DNA of 64,000 nt from an uncultured Kineothrix sp. (GTDB lineage: Bacteria; Bacillota; Clostridia; Lachnospirales; Lachnospiraceae), in NCBI GenBank assembly GCA_910588855.1, contig CAJUSR010000020.1, positions 1-64,000 on the forward strand, in the 5' to 3' direction. Below, one piece after another: positions 16,867 through 25,119 of the stretch. The notes below the pieces were generated by a model. The model searched no databases, was not told the DNA's origin, and saw nothing but the letters and a program-made list of their open reading frames with translations. Both the position numbers and the translations under genes were made by a program. Position 1 is the first letter of the stretch; each line of letters starts with the position of its first letter.

Positions 16867-16895
16867 TTGCTTCATCCGTAAAAATATATTATACT
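16867..16895 (+). promoter_or_regulatory. Promoter of tadA
   Basis: TTGCTT (16867-16872), 17-bp spacer, TATACT (16890-16895), about 48 bases before the tadA start codon. Confidence 0.6.
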
Positions 16896-16943
16896 ATTTT
16901 TTATGCATGAACTACAAAACCCTGTACAGATTATGAGGTAACT

Positions 16944-17414
16944 ATGGATATTCACGAAAAATATATGAAAGAAGCATTGAAGCAGGCAAACAAAGCCTAT
17001 CTTTTAGGGGAAGTCCCTATCGGTTGCGTAATTGTCTATGAAGGGAAAATTATCAGCAGGGGGTATAACCGCCGCAATACCGATAAAAACACCCTTGCCC
17101 ATGCCGAAATTACAGCCATCAATAAAGCCAGCAAAAAAATAGGGGACTGGCGTTTGGAAGGCTGTACCCTTTATGTCACGTTGGAGCCTTGCCAAATGTG
17201 CGCCGGCGCCATCGTCCAGGCACGCATCCCCGAAGTGGTTATGGGCAGCATGAATCCCAAGGCCGGATGCGGCGGTTCCATCCTCAATATTCTGGAAATG
17301 CCCCAGTTTAACCATCAAGTCAAAGTAACCCGGGGCATCCTGGAAGAAGAATGCAGCCGGATGCTCACCACATTTTTCAAAGAACTCCGCCAAAGGAATA
17401 AAAAGGGCAATTGA
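16944..17414 (+). CDS. tadA: tRNA-specific adenosine deaminase TadA
   Basis: The 156-residue enzyme has the cytidine/adenosine deaminase zinc motifs HAE (53-55, with the proton-shuttle glutamate) and PCQMC (82-86). It converts adenosine 34 of tRNA-Arg(ACG) to inosine. The N-terminal YMKEALKQANKA and the GAPIGCVI-like EVPIGCVIV are typical of TadA. GAGGTAACT precedes the ATG. Its stop codon lies inside the -35 element of the SRP RNA promoter, which keeps the order tadA-ffs seen in many Firmicutes. Confidence 0.96.
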   Translation: MDIHEKYMKEALKQANKAYLLGEVPIGCVIVYEGKIISRGYNRRNTDKNTLAHAEITAINKASKKIGDWRLEGCTLYVTLEPCQMCAGAIVQARIPEVVMGSMNPKAGCGGSILNILEMPQFNHQVKVTRGILEEECSRMLTTFFKELRQRNKKGN

Positions 17415-17439
17415 CAAACCCCAAAAAACACAGTATACT
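17411..17439 (+). promoter_or_regulatory. Promoter of the SRP RNA gene
   Basis: A consensus promoter: TTGACA (17411-17416), 17-bp spacer, TATACT (17434-17439). The start would be near 17446. The -35 box contains the tadA stop codon. Confidence 0.85.
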
Positions 17440-17445
17440 AAGAAC

Positions 17446-17711
17446 ACCGTGCAGCCGGGGCGTTAGCGGTGTCCTGTACCTACAATCCGCTTTAGTAGGG
17501 GTGATGTTCTGTCGCGGGCTTTTATTTGGTATAGCTGCCCTTTATAAGTGGCGTTGAAGTTTGGGTCTTACGCAATGGGAATCTGCGAACCGTGTCAGGT
17601 TGGGAACAAAGCAGCACTAAGCAGAATCTCCTATGTGCCGTAAGGGTGCCTGGCGGAGTTAACTGTAAAGGTAACGTGTATTGATGCGGCTCAACATAGA
17701 ACGCACGGTAT
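17446..17711 (+). ncRNA. ffs: Signal recognition particle RNA, long Firmicutes type
   Basis: About 265 nt. The ends pair (ACCGTGC at 17446-17452 with GCACGGT at 17703-17709). The 5' part carries the Alu domain (GGGGCGTTAGCGGTG, CCTGTACCTACAATCCGC) and the distal helix has the SRP54-binding tetraloop in GTCAGGTTGGGAACAAAGCAG, where GGAA is closed by TTG/CAA. Its layout matches the Bacillus subtilis scRNA. It serves co-translational targeting of membrane and secreted proteins through Ffh. The next gene starts 27 bases after the 3' end. Confidence 0.93.
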
Positions 17712-17737
17712 TTTATATTCTGCAAAGGATTTTACCC

Positions 17738-18676
17738 ATGAATTTACAAGATTGCACCCTTTGTCCGCGCAGCTGCCATGCAAACAGGGCAAACGGGCAA
17801 GCCGGATATTGTAAACAGACAGACAAAATAAAAGCAGCAAGGGCTGCCCTTCATATGTGGGAGGAGCCCTGTATTTCAGGTCGTTCCGGTTCCGGTACGG
17901 TCTTTTTTTCGGGCTGCAACATGGGCTGTGTTTTTTGCCAGAATTATTCCATTTCCCAAGGCAATACCGGGAAAATAATATCTCCGGAGCGCCTTAGTGA
18001 AATCTTCCTAAACCTTCAGGAGCAAAAAGCATGCAATATTAATTTAGTCACCCCTACCCATTTCCTTCCCCACATCAAAAAAGCGTTGGAAAATGCCAAA
18101 TCCAACGGTCTTTCCATTCCTGTCGTCTATAACACCAGCTCCTATGAGAAGGCAGAAACATTAAAAGAATTGGACGGGTTAATTGATATTTATCTGCCGG
18201 ATTTAAAATATTACTCCCCGGCTCTCGGAAAAAGATATTCCGCTGCCGAGGATTATTTTTCTTATGCCTCTTCCGCCATTGAGGAAATGGTGCGTCAGAC
18301 CGGTGTTCCGGTTTTCTCTCCGCAGGGATTGCCTTTGGAGGACCAGGATGAGTATTCCGGGCCTTTAATGAAAAAGGGAGTTATTGTCAGGCATTTAATG
18401 CTTCCCGGACACATGGAAGACTCTAAAGCCATTTTGCGGTACCTTTCTTCCACCTACAAAAATGACATATATGTCAGCATTATGAACCAATATACGCCAA
18501 TTCCTTCTTTCCTTGATTCCGATGCTTATCCTGAGTTGAACCGCAGCGTTACTTCCATTGAATATGAGCGGCTTGTGGATTATGCCATATCTTTGGGCAT
18601 CGAAAACGGCTTTATCCAGGAAGGGGATACCTGTTCGGAAAGCTTTATCCCTCCTTTTGATTGCTACGGCATTTAA
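17738..18676 (+). CDS. PflX-like radical SAM protein
   Basis: The 312-residue protein has an N-terminal cysteine group (C6, C9, C13, C25), then the radical SAM motif CNMGCVFC (60-67) and a TIM-barrel with DIYLPDLKYY. This layout matches COG1313 (PflX), relatives of pyruvate formate-lyase activating enzyme whose substrates are unknown. The ATG at 17738 was preferred because AAAGGA lies 9 bases upstream and because an earlier in-frame ATG falls inside the SRP RNA. It is convergent with the next gene, with only three bases between the stop codons and no terminator. Confidence 0.85.
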   Translation: MNLQDCTLCPRSCHANRANGQAGYCKQTDKIKAARAALHMWEEPCISGRSGSGTVFFSGCNMGCVFCQNYSISQGNTGKIISPERLSEIFLNLQEQKACNINLVTPTHFLPHIKKALENAKSNGLSIPVVYNTSSYEKAETLKELDGLIDIYLPDLKYYSPALGKRYSAAEDYFSYASSAIEEMVRQTGVPVFSPQGLPLEDQDEYSGPLMKKGVIVRHLMLPGHMEDSKAILRYLSSTYKNDIYVSIMNQYTPIPSFLDSDAYPELNRSVTSIEYERLVDYAISLGIENGFIQEGDTCSESFIPPFDCYGI

Positions 18677-18679
18677 ACC

Positions 18680-19678
18680 TTATATCCTGACCCTGCGCAA
18701 ATAATAGCCGAATTTACCCGGCTCTGCCTTACCTCCGCAGCATTCAAACGCCTCAAACCCAAACATTAACGCTACCATCTTTTCCCTTTCATAGTACACG
18801 CCCGGCACTCCCAGAAAAAAATCTCCGTATGCCCCTTTATTTTCGGTACTGTTTCCCCTCTCCATTTTTCTGTCGTTCTGCGTCTTTTCTGCCCCTGTCT
18901 CTTCCACCGGCTCCCTGCCTAGCACAATATGCCGATAATTATAGAATCCGTGAAGCAAAAAACTATTATTGGCCAAATGCTGGTAATCGCCTGTCATAAT
19001 GACGAAATCTTTCGGCTGTATGGATATGTATTCCCTTTCGTCCTCATATGGATGCACCACCGGATACATCCCGCAAAGCTGTTCCCACTTATCGTTTAAA
19101 ATGATTTCCTCTATTTTTACTTCTTTTTCCCGGTTTCCATCCAGCACTTCCCTGTTTGTCTTTTTCTTCGGTTCTATCTGCCGTTCTTCCTTTATCACCT
19201 TTTCTTCTTTATGGCCATTGCCGTTTTTAGAAAAAGAGCCCCCTTTCCCCAATAAACGGCTTTCGTTCCTCTCCGGCCGCCCTTTTTTCTCCGCCGCATA
19301 AATTTCTCTTTTTTCTTCCGCCGCCGGAAATGCTTGGAATTTTCCTTCAATCATCTCCGTAGCAGATATTTTTATCCTAAATCCCCCCACTTCTCTAACG
19401 GCCAGCCCTTCCGCACCCGGTATAGCCCCTGCTCCGCTCTCCTTCCATTCCCCGCTTCCTTTATGCAGAAATATGTTCCCTATCCCGTATTCTTTCCCTT
19501 TTATATTTGCGACATATATGTCATATTTCTTTTCCGGCAATTCCGTCATCCCTGACACATGCATATGGAAAGCCCATTTATCACCTGAAATCTCCACCTT
19601 GATAAACCCGGCGCTCCTGACTTTGTTTCCCTGTTCCAGATATGAAAGATAGATTACTTTCTTTAAATAATCAGCCAA
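18680..19678 (-). CDS. Uncharacterised two-domain protein
   Basis: I do not recognise the family with confidence. The 332-residue protein has an N-terminal beta-rich domain (residues 1-118, with LEQGNKVRSAGFIKVEISGD), a lysine/glutamate-rich linker (about 120-195) that is probably disordered, and a C-terminal domain with aromatic motifs (PYEDEREYISIQPKDFVI, YGDFFLGVPGVYYERE, MFGFEAFE). There is no signal peptide or membrane helix. The start is a TTG with GGAGGAGG upstream. It is probably a cytoplasmic protein conserved among Lachnospiraceae. Another linker of about 35 charged residues splits the C-terminal domain near residue 265. Confidence 0.6.
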   Translation of the reverse strand: MADYLKKVIYLSYLEQGNKVRSAGFIKVEISGDKWAFHMHVSGMTELPEKKYDIYVANIKGKEYGIGNIFLHKGSGEWKESGAGAIPGAEGLAVREVGGFRIKISATEMIEGKFQAFPAAEEKREIYAAEKKGRPERNESRLLGKGGSFSKNGNGHKEEKVIKEERQIEPKKKTNREVLDGNREKEVKIEEIILNDKWEQLCGMYPVVHPYEDEREYISIQPKDFVIMTGDYQHLANNSFLLHGFYNYRHIVLGREPVEETGAEKTQNDRKMERGNSTENKGAYGDFFLGVPGVYYEREKMVALMFGFEAFECCGGKAEPGKFGYYLRRVRI

Positions 19679-19786
19679 TGGAATCCTCCTCCCGCATCTC
19701 CTGTTTCCTAATTCTATGCGTGCAAGTTCCCATTTATGCTGACAAGCTGTCGCAGTGGCGACGCGACGCTTTTCCCTCCCCCTCCT

Positions 19787-20659
19787 TTATCTCATGCTTT
19801 GTTCTTCTAAGAACCTGATAAAACTTTCCACCCCGCCCCCTACTCTCTTAACCTGTACCGGCCGTTCCCCTTCCGTATCCGATACATCGTAAAAATCCCC
19901 GTCCTTCGTCTTCTCCGTAATCATAAAACTGTCGCTGCCGTATATCCCTTCCCCAAAGCCAATGTACTCATCCCCCCAAAATGCGCATTCCTTTTCCGTA
20001 ATCCCATACTCTTTTTGGAAAAAACCACACAAAGCATCTACGTTATCGCTTTTACTGGAAATACCTACTTCCAGATATTTTGCGTCTGTCGTGGTTAGGA
20101 TGGGCATTCCATGTTCCTTGCCAATCCTTTCCGCCAGATTTATCACCCCTTTTATTCCCCCTTTTATGCCATGCTGTTCCAGGAAAAACAACAGCCCTTC
20201 CCGTTCCCCCTCCTGCAAAAATAAGGCGTCTCCCCTGTGGTTCCCCACCATCAAATCTATTTTACAATAATTGGGTCTGCTGAATACGATATCCGTAGGA
20301 ATCCGGTATGTATGCAGCAGGTGTTTGTGGATTTCATAACAGATATCATGGATTTTCAGAATATCCTCTTCCGTAGGTATTTTTTGCTCCATTAAAAAAG
20401 GAACGCCTTCTTTATCAAAACTATAGTTATGTGCCCCCCTTCCCAAACCCAAAAATAAGTTTTTCCTCTCTTCTATCCCAAAATACTCATGCAGCCTTCC
20501 GCCCGCGATATTTTCCATCGTTGTTCCGCTTATCACCGCCAGCTTCACTCCTTCCGCCAATAAGCGTTTCATCGGTTCTGCCACTTTATCCGCCGAAGCC
20601 TTGCGGGAGATAACTGCCGTTCCATCCCAGTCAAAAAAAATTGCCTTATACTTTTTCAC
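19787..20659 (-). CDS. HAD-superfamily sugar-phosphatase-like hydrolase
   Basis: The 290-residue protein begins with the HAD nucleophile motif DWDGTAV (residues 10-16), followed by SGTT (motif II) and, near the end, a WGDEYIGFGEGI motif with motif IV acidic residues. The large insert between motifs II and III suggests a C2-type cap as in Cof or trehalose-phosphate phosphatases, not the helical cap of beta-phosphoglucomutase. Its ATG overlaps the GH65 gene by 14 bases, so it is co-translated with the phosphorylase and probably acts on a sugar phosphate in the same pathway. Whether it is a phosphatase or a mutase is not settled. Confidence 0.75.
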   Translation of the reverse strand: MKKYKAIFFDWDGTAVISRKASADKVAEPMKRLLAEGVKLAVISGTTMENIAGGRLHEYFGIEERKNLFLGLGRGAHNYSFDKEGVPFLMEQKIPTEEDILKIHDICYEIHKHLLHTYRIPTDIVFSRPNYCKIDLMVGNHRGDALFLQEGEREGLLFFLEQHGIKGGIKGVINLAERIGKEHGMPILTTTDAKYLEVGISSKSDNVDALCGFFQKEYGITEKECAFWGDEYIGFGEGIYGSDSFMITEKTKDGDFYDVSDTEGERPVQVKRVGGGVESFIRFLEEQSMR

Positions 20660-23087
20660 TGTAACTGTTCTCCTTTTCCGATAATATGATTTCCCTTCCC
20701 TCCAGCCAAAAATGCAATGCCTTTCCTTCTGTCAATGTAAAACGCCTTTCCTCATGGTTTAATTCTGCCAGCAAGGTTTTCCCCTGATAGCGGATTGTAA
20801 AAGAATATCCTTCCCATGCTTCCGGCACATAAGGTTTCAGTTCCAGTTTCCCACTGTTTACACGCAGCCCTGCAAAGCCATAGACAACTGCCAGCCATGT
20901 ACCAGCCATATTCGCCGCATGGATGCCCGCATAAAAATTGTTATGGTCATCATCCAAATCCATCCTTGCCGACTTGGAAAAATATTCGTATGCTTCGCCA
21001 TAATAACCGATTTGACATGCCAATATCCCGAAAATACAAGTCGAAAGGGAAGAATGATGGAGCGTGACTTCCTGATAAAAGTCATAATTCCGTTTCAATT
21101 CCTCTGACGTAAACAAATTACTGTGGAGCAGCATCCCCAATATGGCATCCGCCTGTTTTGACATACGCTGGCGATAGACAAACAATGGATGATAATTTTC
21201 GTACAAAAGATGCCTTTTCTCCGGCGGTATCCGGGAATCATCCCACGGCTTGCGCATCATGAACCCGTCGTCCAGCGGATAAACTTTTCTTTTTTCGTCA
21301 TAGGGAAAATACATATTTTCTACAATCCGTTCCCAGTAAGCGGTTTCCTCTTCCGTAATTCCAAGCCTTTCTACAAATTCGGAATAAACATCTTCTCCCA
21401 TTTCCTGCAGCCGTTTCAAAGCTTTCAGCGCATCCCTTATATTTTCCCGCGCCATCAGGTTGGTATAAAAATTGTTATCCACAATGGCATTGTATTCATC
21501 CGGTCCCGTCACCGCACAGATACAATATTTGTTCCCCTTCGCTTCCGCAAAACACCCAACATCCGCCCAAACCCTGGCCGTCTCGCACAATACTTCCGCC
21601 GCACGCTCTTTAAAAAAAGCTTCATCCCCCGTTACATTAGTATAAAGGGAAAACGCATAAGCAATATCCGCATTGATGTGGTATTGGGCTGTTCCCAACG
21701 GAAAATACGTAGAAGCCTCTTCGCCGTTAATCGTCCGCCACGGGAACAATGCCCCTTTCGGATGGCCTAGCACTCTCGCCCGTGCCCTGGCCTGTTCCAG
21801 CGTGGAATAACGGTATTCCAACAAAGCCTTGGCGATTGGGGGAGCGGTATAGACAAATACCGGCAGGATATACATCTCTGTATCCCAAAAATAATGTCCC
21901 TCATATCCTTCCCCCGATAGCCCTTTTGCCCCCATTCCGGTTTTTCCGTCTCTTCCCGCCGCCTGCATAATATGGAACAAGTTAAAGCGTATCCCCTGGC
22001 AAAGCCGGTCATCCCCCTTTATCTTCACATCCCCATATTTCCAAAAAGTGCGGAAGGCTTCCTTCTGTTCCGCTTTCAACCTGTCATATCCTATTTCCCT
22101 GCACCGCCTGCACTCCTGCACCGCCGCATCATACAACGGACCATCCACATCTTGGGAAGAAAAATATACGATATACGTGTCAAAAATCAACTCCTTTCCT
22201 GCTTTTGCAGAAAACTCCCTCTCCGCCTTCGCATAACATCCACCTGTTTCCACCCGGCACTCCACAGGCTCCGCCATCCCTTCCTCTTCCGTGCCGGTCA
22301 CGTAGTCTTTCCATCTGGCCTCCCCGGCCACCCCGCAACCAATCCTGAGACCGCTTTTCTTTGTCCGCCCCTCATAGTAAAGCAGTTCTTCCGAAGCCTC
22401 ACACTTTTCTGTTTCCAGCCTTTTTCCAAAAGGCCCATAATCCACCAATGGGTTTGTTTTCCTCGTATGATTTTCCACATCCCCATCCAGGTATGACTGA
22501 ACCTTTATTTTCCTTGCCCTGCATTCCTCTATTGCCTTTTTTGCTTTTGCTTCGCACTCCTTTGGCTCCTCTCCATCCAAAAGACGGATTCTAACCCTCT
22601 GTGCCATCACGTTTTTATAAGTCATAGATACCAGACGCTCAAAAACAAATTCCGCCGCCTTCCCCATTGGAGATACCCATTCCACTTCCCTTCTGACAAA
22701 CCCCTCTTTCATAAAAAGAGTCCTTTGATACCTCTTTATCTTCCCCTTTCTTAAATCAAACATTTCTCCGTCCAAATAAATCCTGATCCGCTTCCCGTTT
22801 GGAAGGTTCAGCAAAGACTGGCTCCTTTCCGGGAACCCATAATTCCACTCCCCATACCGTATATCTTCGCTTTCATAAAATCCGTTCACATAATTCCCTT
22901 CCAGCCCTTCCTCTATGGAAAAACCGTACCCTTCTTCCAAGGTTCCCCTCGTACCGATATAGCCATTGGACAAAGCAAATGTGGTTTCATTCCGGTAATT
23001 GTTCCCCCTCTCAAATGACATCTCCGTCACATTCCAGGCCTCTACCGGATAAATCTGCTTATGTATCCGTTCCTTATCTTTCTTCAT
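20646..23087 (-). CDS. Glycoside hydrolase family 65 disaccharide phosphorylase
   Basis: The 813-residue protein matches GH65 throughout: GYEGHYFWDTEMY (about 394-406), FPWRTINGEE (448-457), the catalytic acid E531 in GPDEYNAIVDNNFYTN, and the phosphate-binding HHSSLS loop near residue 675. GH65 enzymes split alpha-glucosides (maltose, trehalose, kojibiose, nigerose) with phosphate, giving beta-glucose 1-phosphate and glucose. The exact disaccharide cannot be read from sequence. It is slightly longer than typical members. It follows the sugar permeases and overlaps the HAD gene; imported disaccharide would be phosphorolysed in the cytoplasm. Confidence 0.9.
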   Translation of the reverse strand: MKKDKERIHKQIYPVEAWNVTEMSFERGNNYRNETTFALSNGYIGTRGTLEEGYGFSIEEGLEGNYVNGFYESEDIRYGEWNYGFPERSQSLLNLPNGKRIRIYLDGEMFDLRKGKIKRYQRTLFMKEGFVRREVEWVSPMGKAAEFVFERLVSMTYKNVMAQRVRIRLLDGEEPKECEAKAKKAIEECRARKIKVQSYLDGDVENHTRKTNPLVDYGPFGKRLETEKCEASEELLYYEGRTKKSGLRIGCGVAGEARWKDYVTGTEEEGMAEPVECRVETGGCYAKAEREFSAKAGKELIFDTYIVYFSSQDVDGPLYDAAVQECRRCREIGYDRLKAEQKEAFRTFWKYGDVKIKGDDRLCQGIRFNLFHIMQAAGRDGKTGMGAKGLSGEGYEGHYFWDTEMYILPVFVYTAPPIAKALLEYRYSTLEQARARARVLGHPKGALFPWRTINGEEASTYFPLGTAQYHINADIAYAFSLYTNVTGDEAFFKERAAEVLCETARVWADVGCFAEAKGNKYCICAVTGPDEYNAIVDNNFYTNLMARENIRDALKALKRLQEMGEDVYSEFVERLGITEEETAYWERIVENMYFPYDEKRKVYPLDDGFMMRKPWDDSRIPPEKRHLLYENYHPLFVYRQRMSKQADAILGMLLHSNLFTSEELKRNYDFYQEVTLHHSSLSTCIFGILACQIGYYGEAYEYFSKSARMDLDDDHNNFYAGIHAANMAGTWLAVVYGFAGLRVNSGKLELKPYVPEAWEGYSFTIRYQGKTLLAELNHEERRFTLTEGKALHFWLEGREIILSEKENSYSEKV

Positions 23088-23166
23088 ATCTCTTTCATCG
23101 CCTTTCTGCCATCCGCCGCCCTTATCCCGTCATTGCTTTCCCTATACCGCATCCGCTTCCGGTGCC

Positions 23167-24009
23167 CTATCCTTTGACTGCCCCTGCCGTTAGACTCTCC
23201 ATCACCTGTCTCTGCAAAAGAATAAACACTAAAATAGTCGGCAGCACCGTCATCACTACCGCCGCAAATAACGCGGAATAATTGTTGGCAAATGTACCCA
23301 TATAATAATTCAGGGCAATCGGAACCGTCCTCGCCCGGTTCCCGCTGGTCAGCATTAAAGCAAAGTAAAATTCATTCCACGTATTGATAAACTGCAGCAA
23401 AGCAATCGTCACCAACCCCGGTTTTGCCAGCGGCAGGATAATATGCCAAAATGTCTGCAAAAAAGTAGCCCCGTCAATATATGCCGACTCCTCCAAAGCC
23501 ATAGAAATGGTCTTATAATAACTTGTCATGACAAAAAAAGACATTGGAATCCCCATCGCCGAATACACTATCACCATCCCTAACTTCGTATCAAAAATCC
23601 CCAGTTTCTGGAAAATCGCAAACAAGGGCTGCGAAATCGCCTGTGCCGGAAGCATCAAAGAAGCAGAAATCAATAACACAATTATTGTTTTCAATTTAAA
23701 ATCAAATCTGGAAATAATATAAGAACACATTGCTACCAACGCTACTGTCACTAAAACGCTGCACCCCACAATCACCACACTATTCAAAAAATATCGGGCA
23801 ATGGGCGCATACCGGAACGCCGCTTCATAATTGTCCAGCCTAAAGCCGGACGGCCATGAAAGCGCCGAGGAATTGATTTCCGCATATGTTTTAAAAGAAC
23901 TGATAAATGCCCATGCAATTGGTCCCACGGATACCAACACGAAAACCACCATAAACAAATACTTGGCAATTTTCGCCGCAACTATCACAGCTCTGGATAT
24001 CTCTTTCAT
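23167..24009 (-). CDS. Carbohydrate ABC transporter permease (MalG type)
   Basis: The 280-residue protein has six membrane segments and the permease EAA loop EESAYIDGATFLQTFWHIILP (about 178-198), contact site for the ATPase. It belongs to the CUT1 MalG/AraQ group. GAGGTGAAAG precedes the ATG. It works with the permease at 24183-25061 and the binding protein at 25120-26505. The locus lacks an ATPase, so the pair must use a shared one, most likely the MsmX-type protein at 31757-32866. Confidence 0.92.
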   Translation of the reverse strand: MKEISRAVIVAAKIAKYLFMVVFVLVSVGPIAWAFISSFKTYAEINSSALSWPSGFRLDNYEAAFRYAPIARYFLNSVVIVGCSVLVTVALVAMCSYIISRFDFKLKTIIVLLISASLMLPAQAISQPLFAIFQKLGIFDTKLGMVIVYSAMGIPMSFFVMTSYYKTISMALEESAYIDGATFLQTFWHIILPLAKPGLVTIALLQFINTWNEFYFALMLTSGNRARTVPIALNYYMGTFANNYSALFAAVVMTVLPTILVFILLQRQVMESLTAGAVKG

Positions 24010-24023
24010 CTTTCACCTCATTT

Positions 24024-24080
24024 CTGCGTGGCTTTATTATCCAAAACCAATTTGTTTTCAAGTTTGCGGATGCCACGCAG
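24024..24080. promoter_or_regulatory. Inverted repeat between the two permease genes
   Basis: CTGCGTGGC (24024-24032) and GCCACGCAG (24072-24080) form a perfect 9-bp stem with a 39-base AT-rich loop inside the 173-bp gap between permease genes. It may stabilise or process the transcript; no promoter with good consensus was seen. Confidence 0.4.
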
Positions 24081-24182
24081 ACACAAACTGAACTTGTAAC
24101 TATTTCCCTTTTCACCTATCAGCATAAATACGCATTCCGAAATCCCCGGAGCAGTACAATAACCTGCTTCTCTATGTTCCGT

Positions 24183-25061
24183 CTATGCTTCTCTTTTCTC
24201 CATAAAAATATGTTGAATCAGCAGCACCAAAAGCAATCCTATACTAATCTGCACGACCCCCACCGCATTTGCCTTGCCGTAATTATTTTCCAATGTGGCG
24301 GCCTTATACAGATAAATCGGCAGATTCAGTGTGGAGTTCCCCGGCCCGCCTTTCGTCGTCATATAAATAATATCGAACTGGGAAACCATTGCCACCGAAG
24401 CCAGCGTCACACACGTACCAAAGATATTTTTCATTAAAGGCAAAGTAATATAGCGGTCGAGCTGCCACGGCTTCGCCCCATCCACTCTGGCTGCCTCATA
24501 GATTTCTTTATCCACAGCCCCCATTTCAGCCAGGAAAATAATCGTATTAAAACCGGAATAAAAAATCCATGTAGCCGTCACCGTCCAAAATGCATATCGG
24601 GAATTTCCGAACAGGTTCGGAACCTGATTTACCTCTATCCCAATTGCCTCCAAAAAAGGCTTTACAACACCGAAAGATGGATTTAACAACAGCGTAAACA
24701 TAACCCCCGTTGCCGCCGTCGGCACGATATTCGGAACCATATATGCTGTACGGACAAATTTCCACCCCACCGGCCTCCTGCGCAGTACCAATGCCATCGC
24801 CAGCCCCAACCCCACATGAAAAGTGGATTGCAGCACAACCCAAACTAAAGTATTCCGAATCGATACTATAAAATCTTTATCCGAAAAAATAGTCACAAAG
24901 TTCTTTATCCCTTGAAACGCAGGCGCCGAAAACGTCGTATAATTACAAAGCGACGTATACAAAACAGTAACGATAGGCGCTGCATAAACAAGGGCAAACA
25001 ATATCATACATGGAATCGTAAATGTAGCAATCCATAGCCCTTTATTTTTTGTTTTCATCAT
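24183..25061 (-). CDS. Carbohydrate ABC transporter permease (MalF/UgpA type)
   Basis: A 292-residue permease with six membrane helices and an EAA loop KEIYEAARVDGAKPWQLDRY (about 190-209). It is the partner of the MalG-type permease. An ATG at 25061 with AGGTACGGG upstream was preferred to a TTG six codons earlier that lacks a ribosome binding site. It lies 58 bases after the binding protein gene. Confidence 0.9.
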   Translation of the reverse strand: MMKTKNKGLWIATFTIPCMILFALVYAAPIVTVLYTSLCNYTTFSAPAFQGIKNFVTIFSDKDFIVSIRNTLVWVVLQSTFHVGLGLAMALVLRRRPVGWKFVRTAYMVPNIVPTAATGVMFTLLLNPSFGVVKPFLEAIGIEVNQVPNLFGNSRYAFWTVTATWIFYSGFNTIIFLAEMGAVDKEIYEAARVDGAKPWQLDRYITLPLMKNIFGTCVTLASVAMVSQFDIIYMTTKGGPGNSTLNLPIYLYKAATLENNYGKANAVGVVQISIGLLLVLLIQHIFMEKREA

Positions 25062-25119
25062 CCCGTACCTATATTCCAAAATTCAAACATCTAAGATTGA
25101 AAGTTCTGATTTTCCATCT

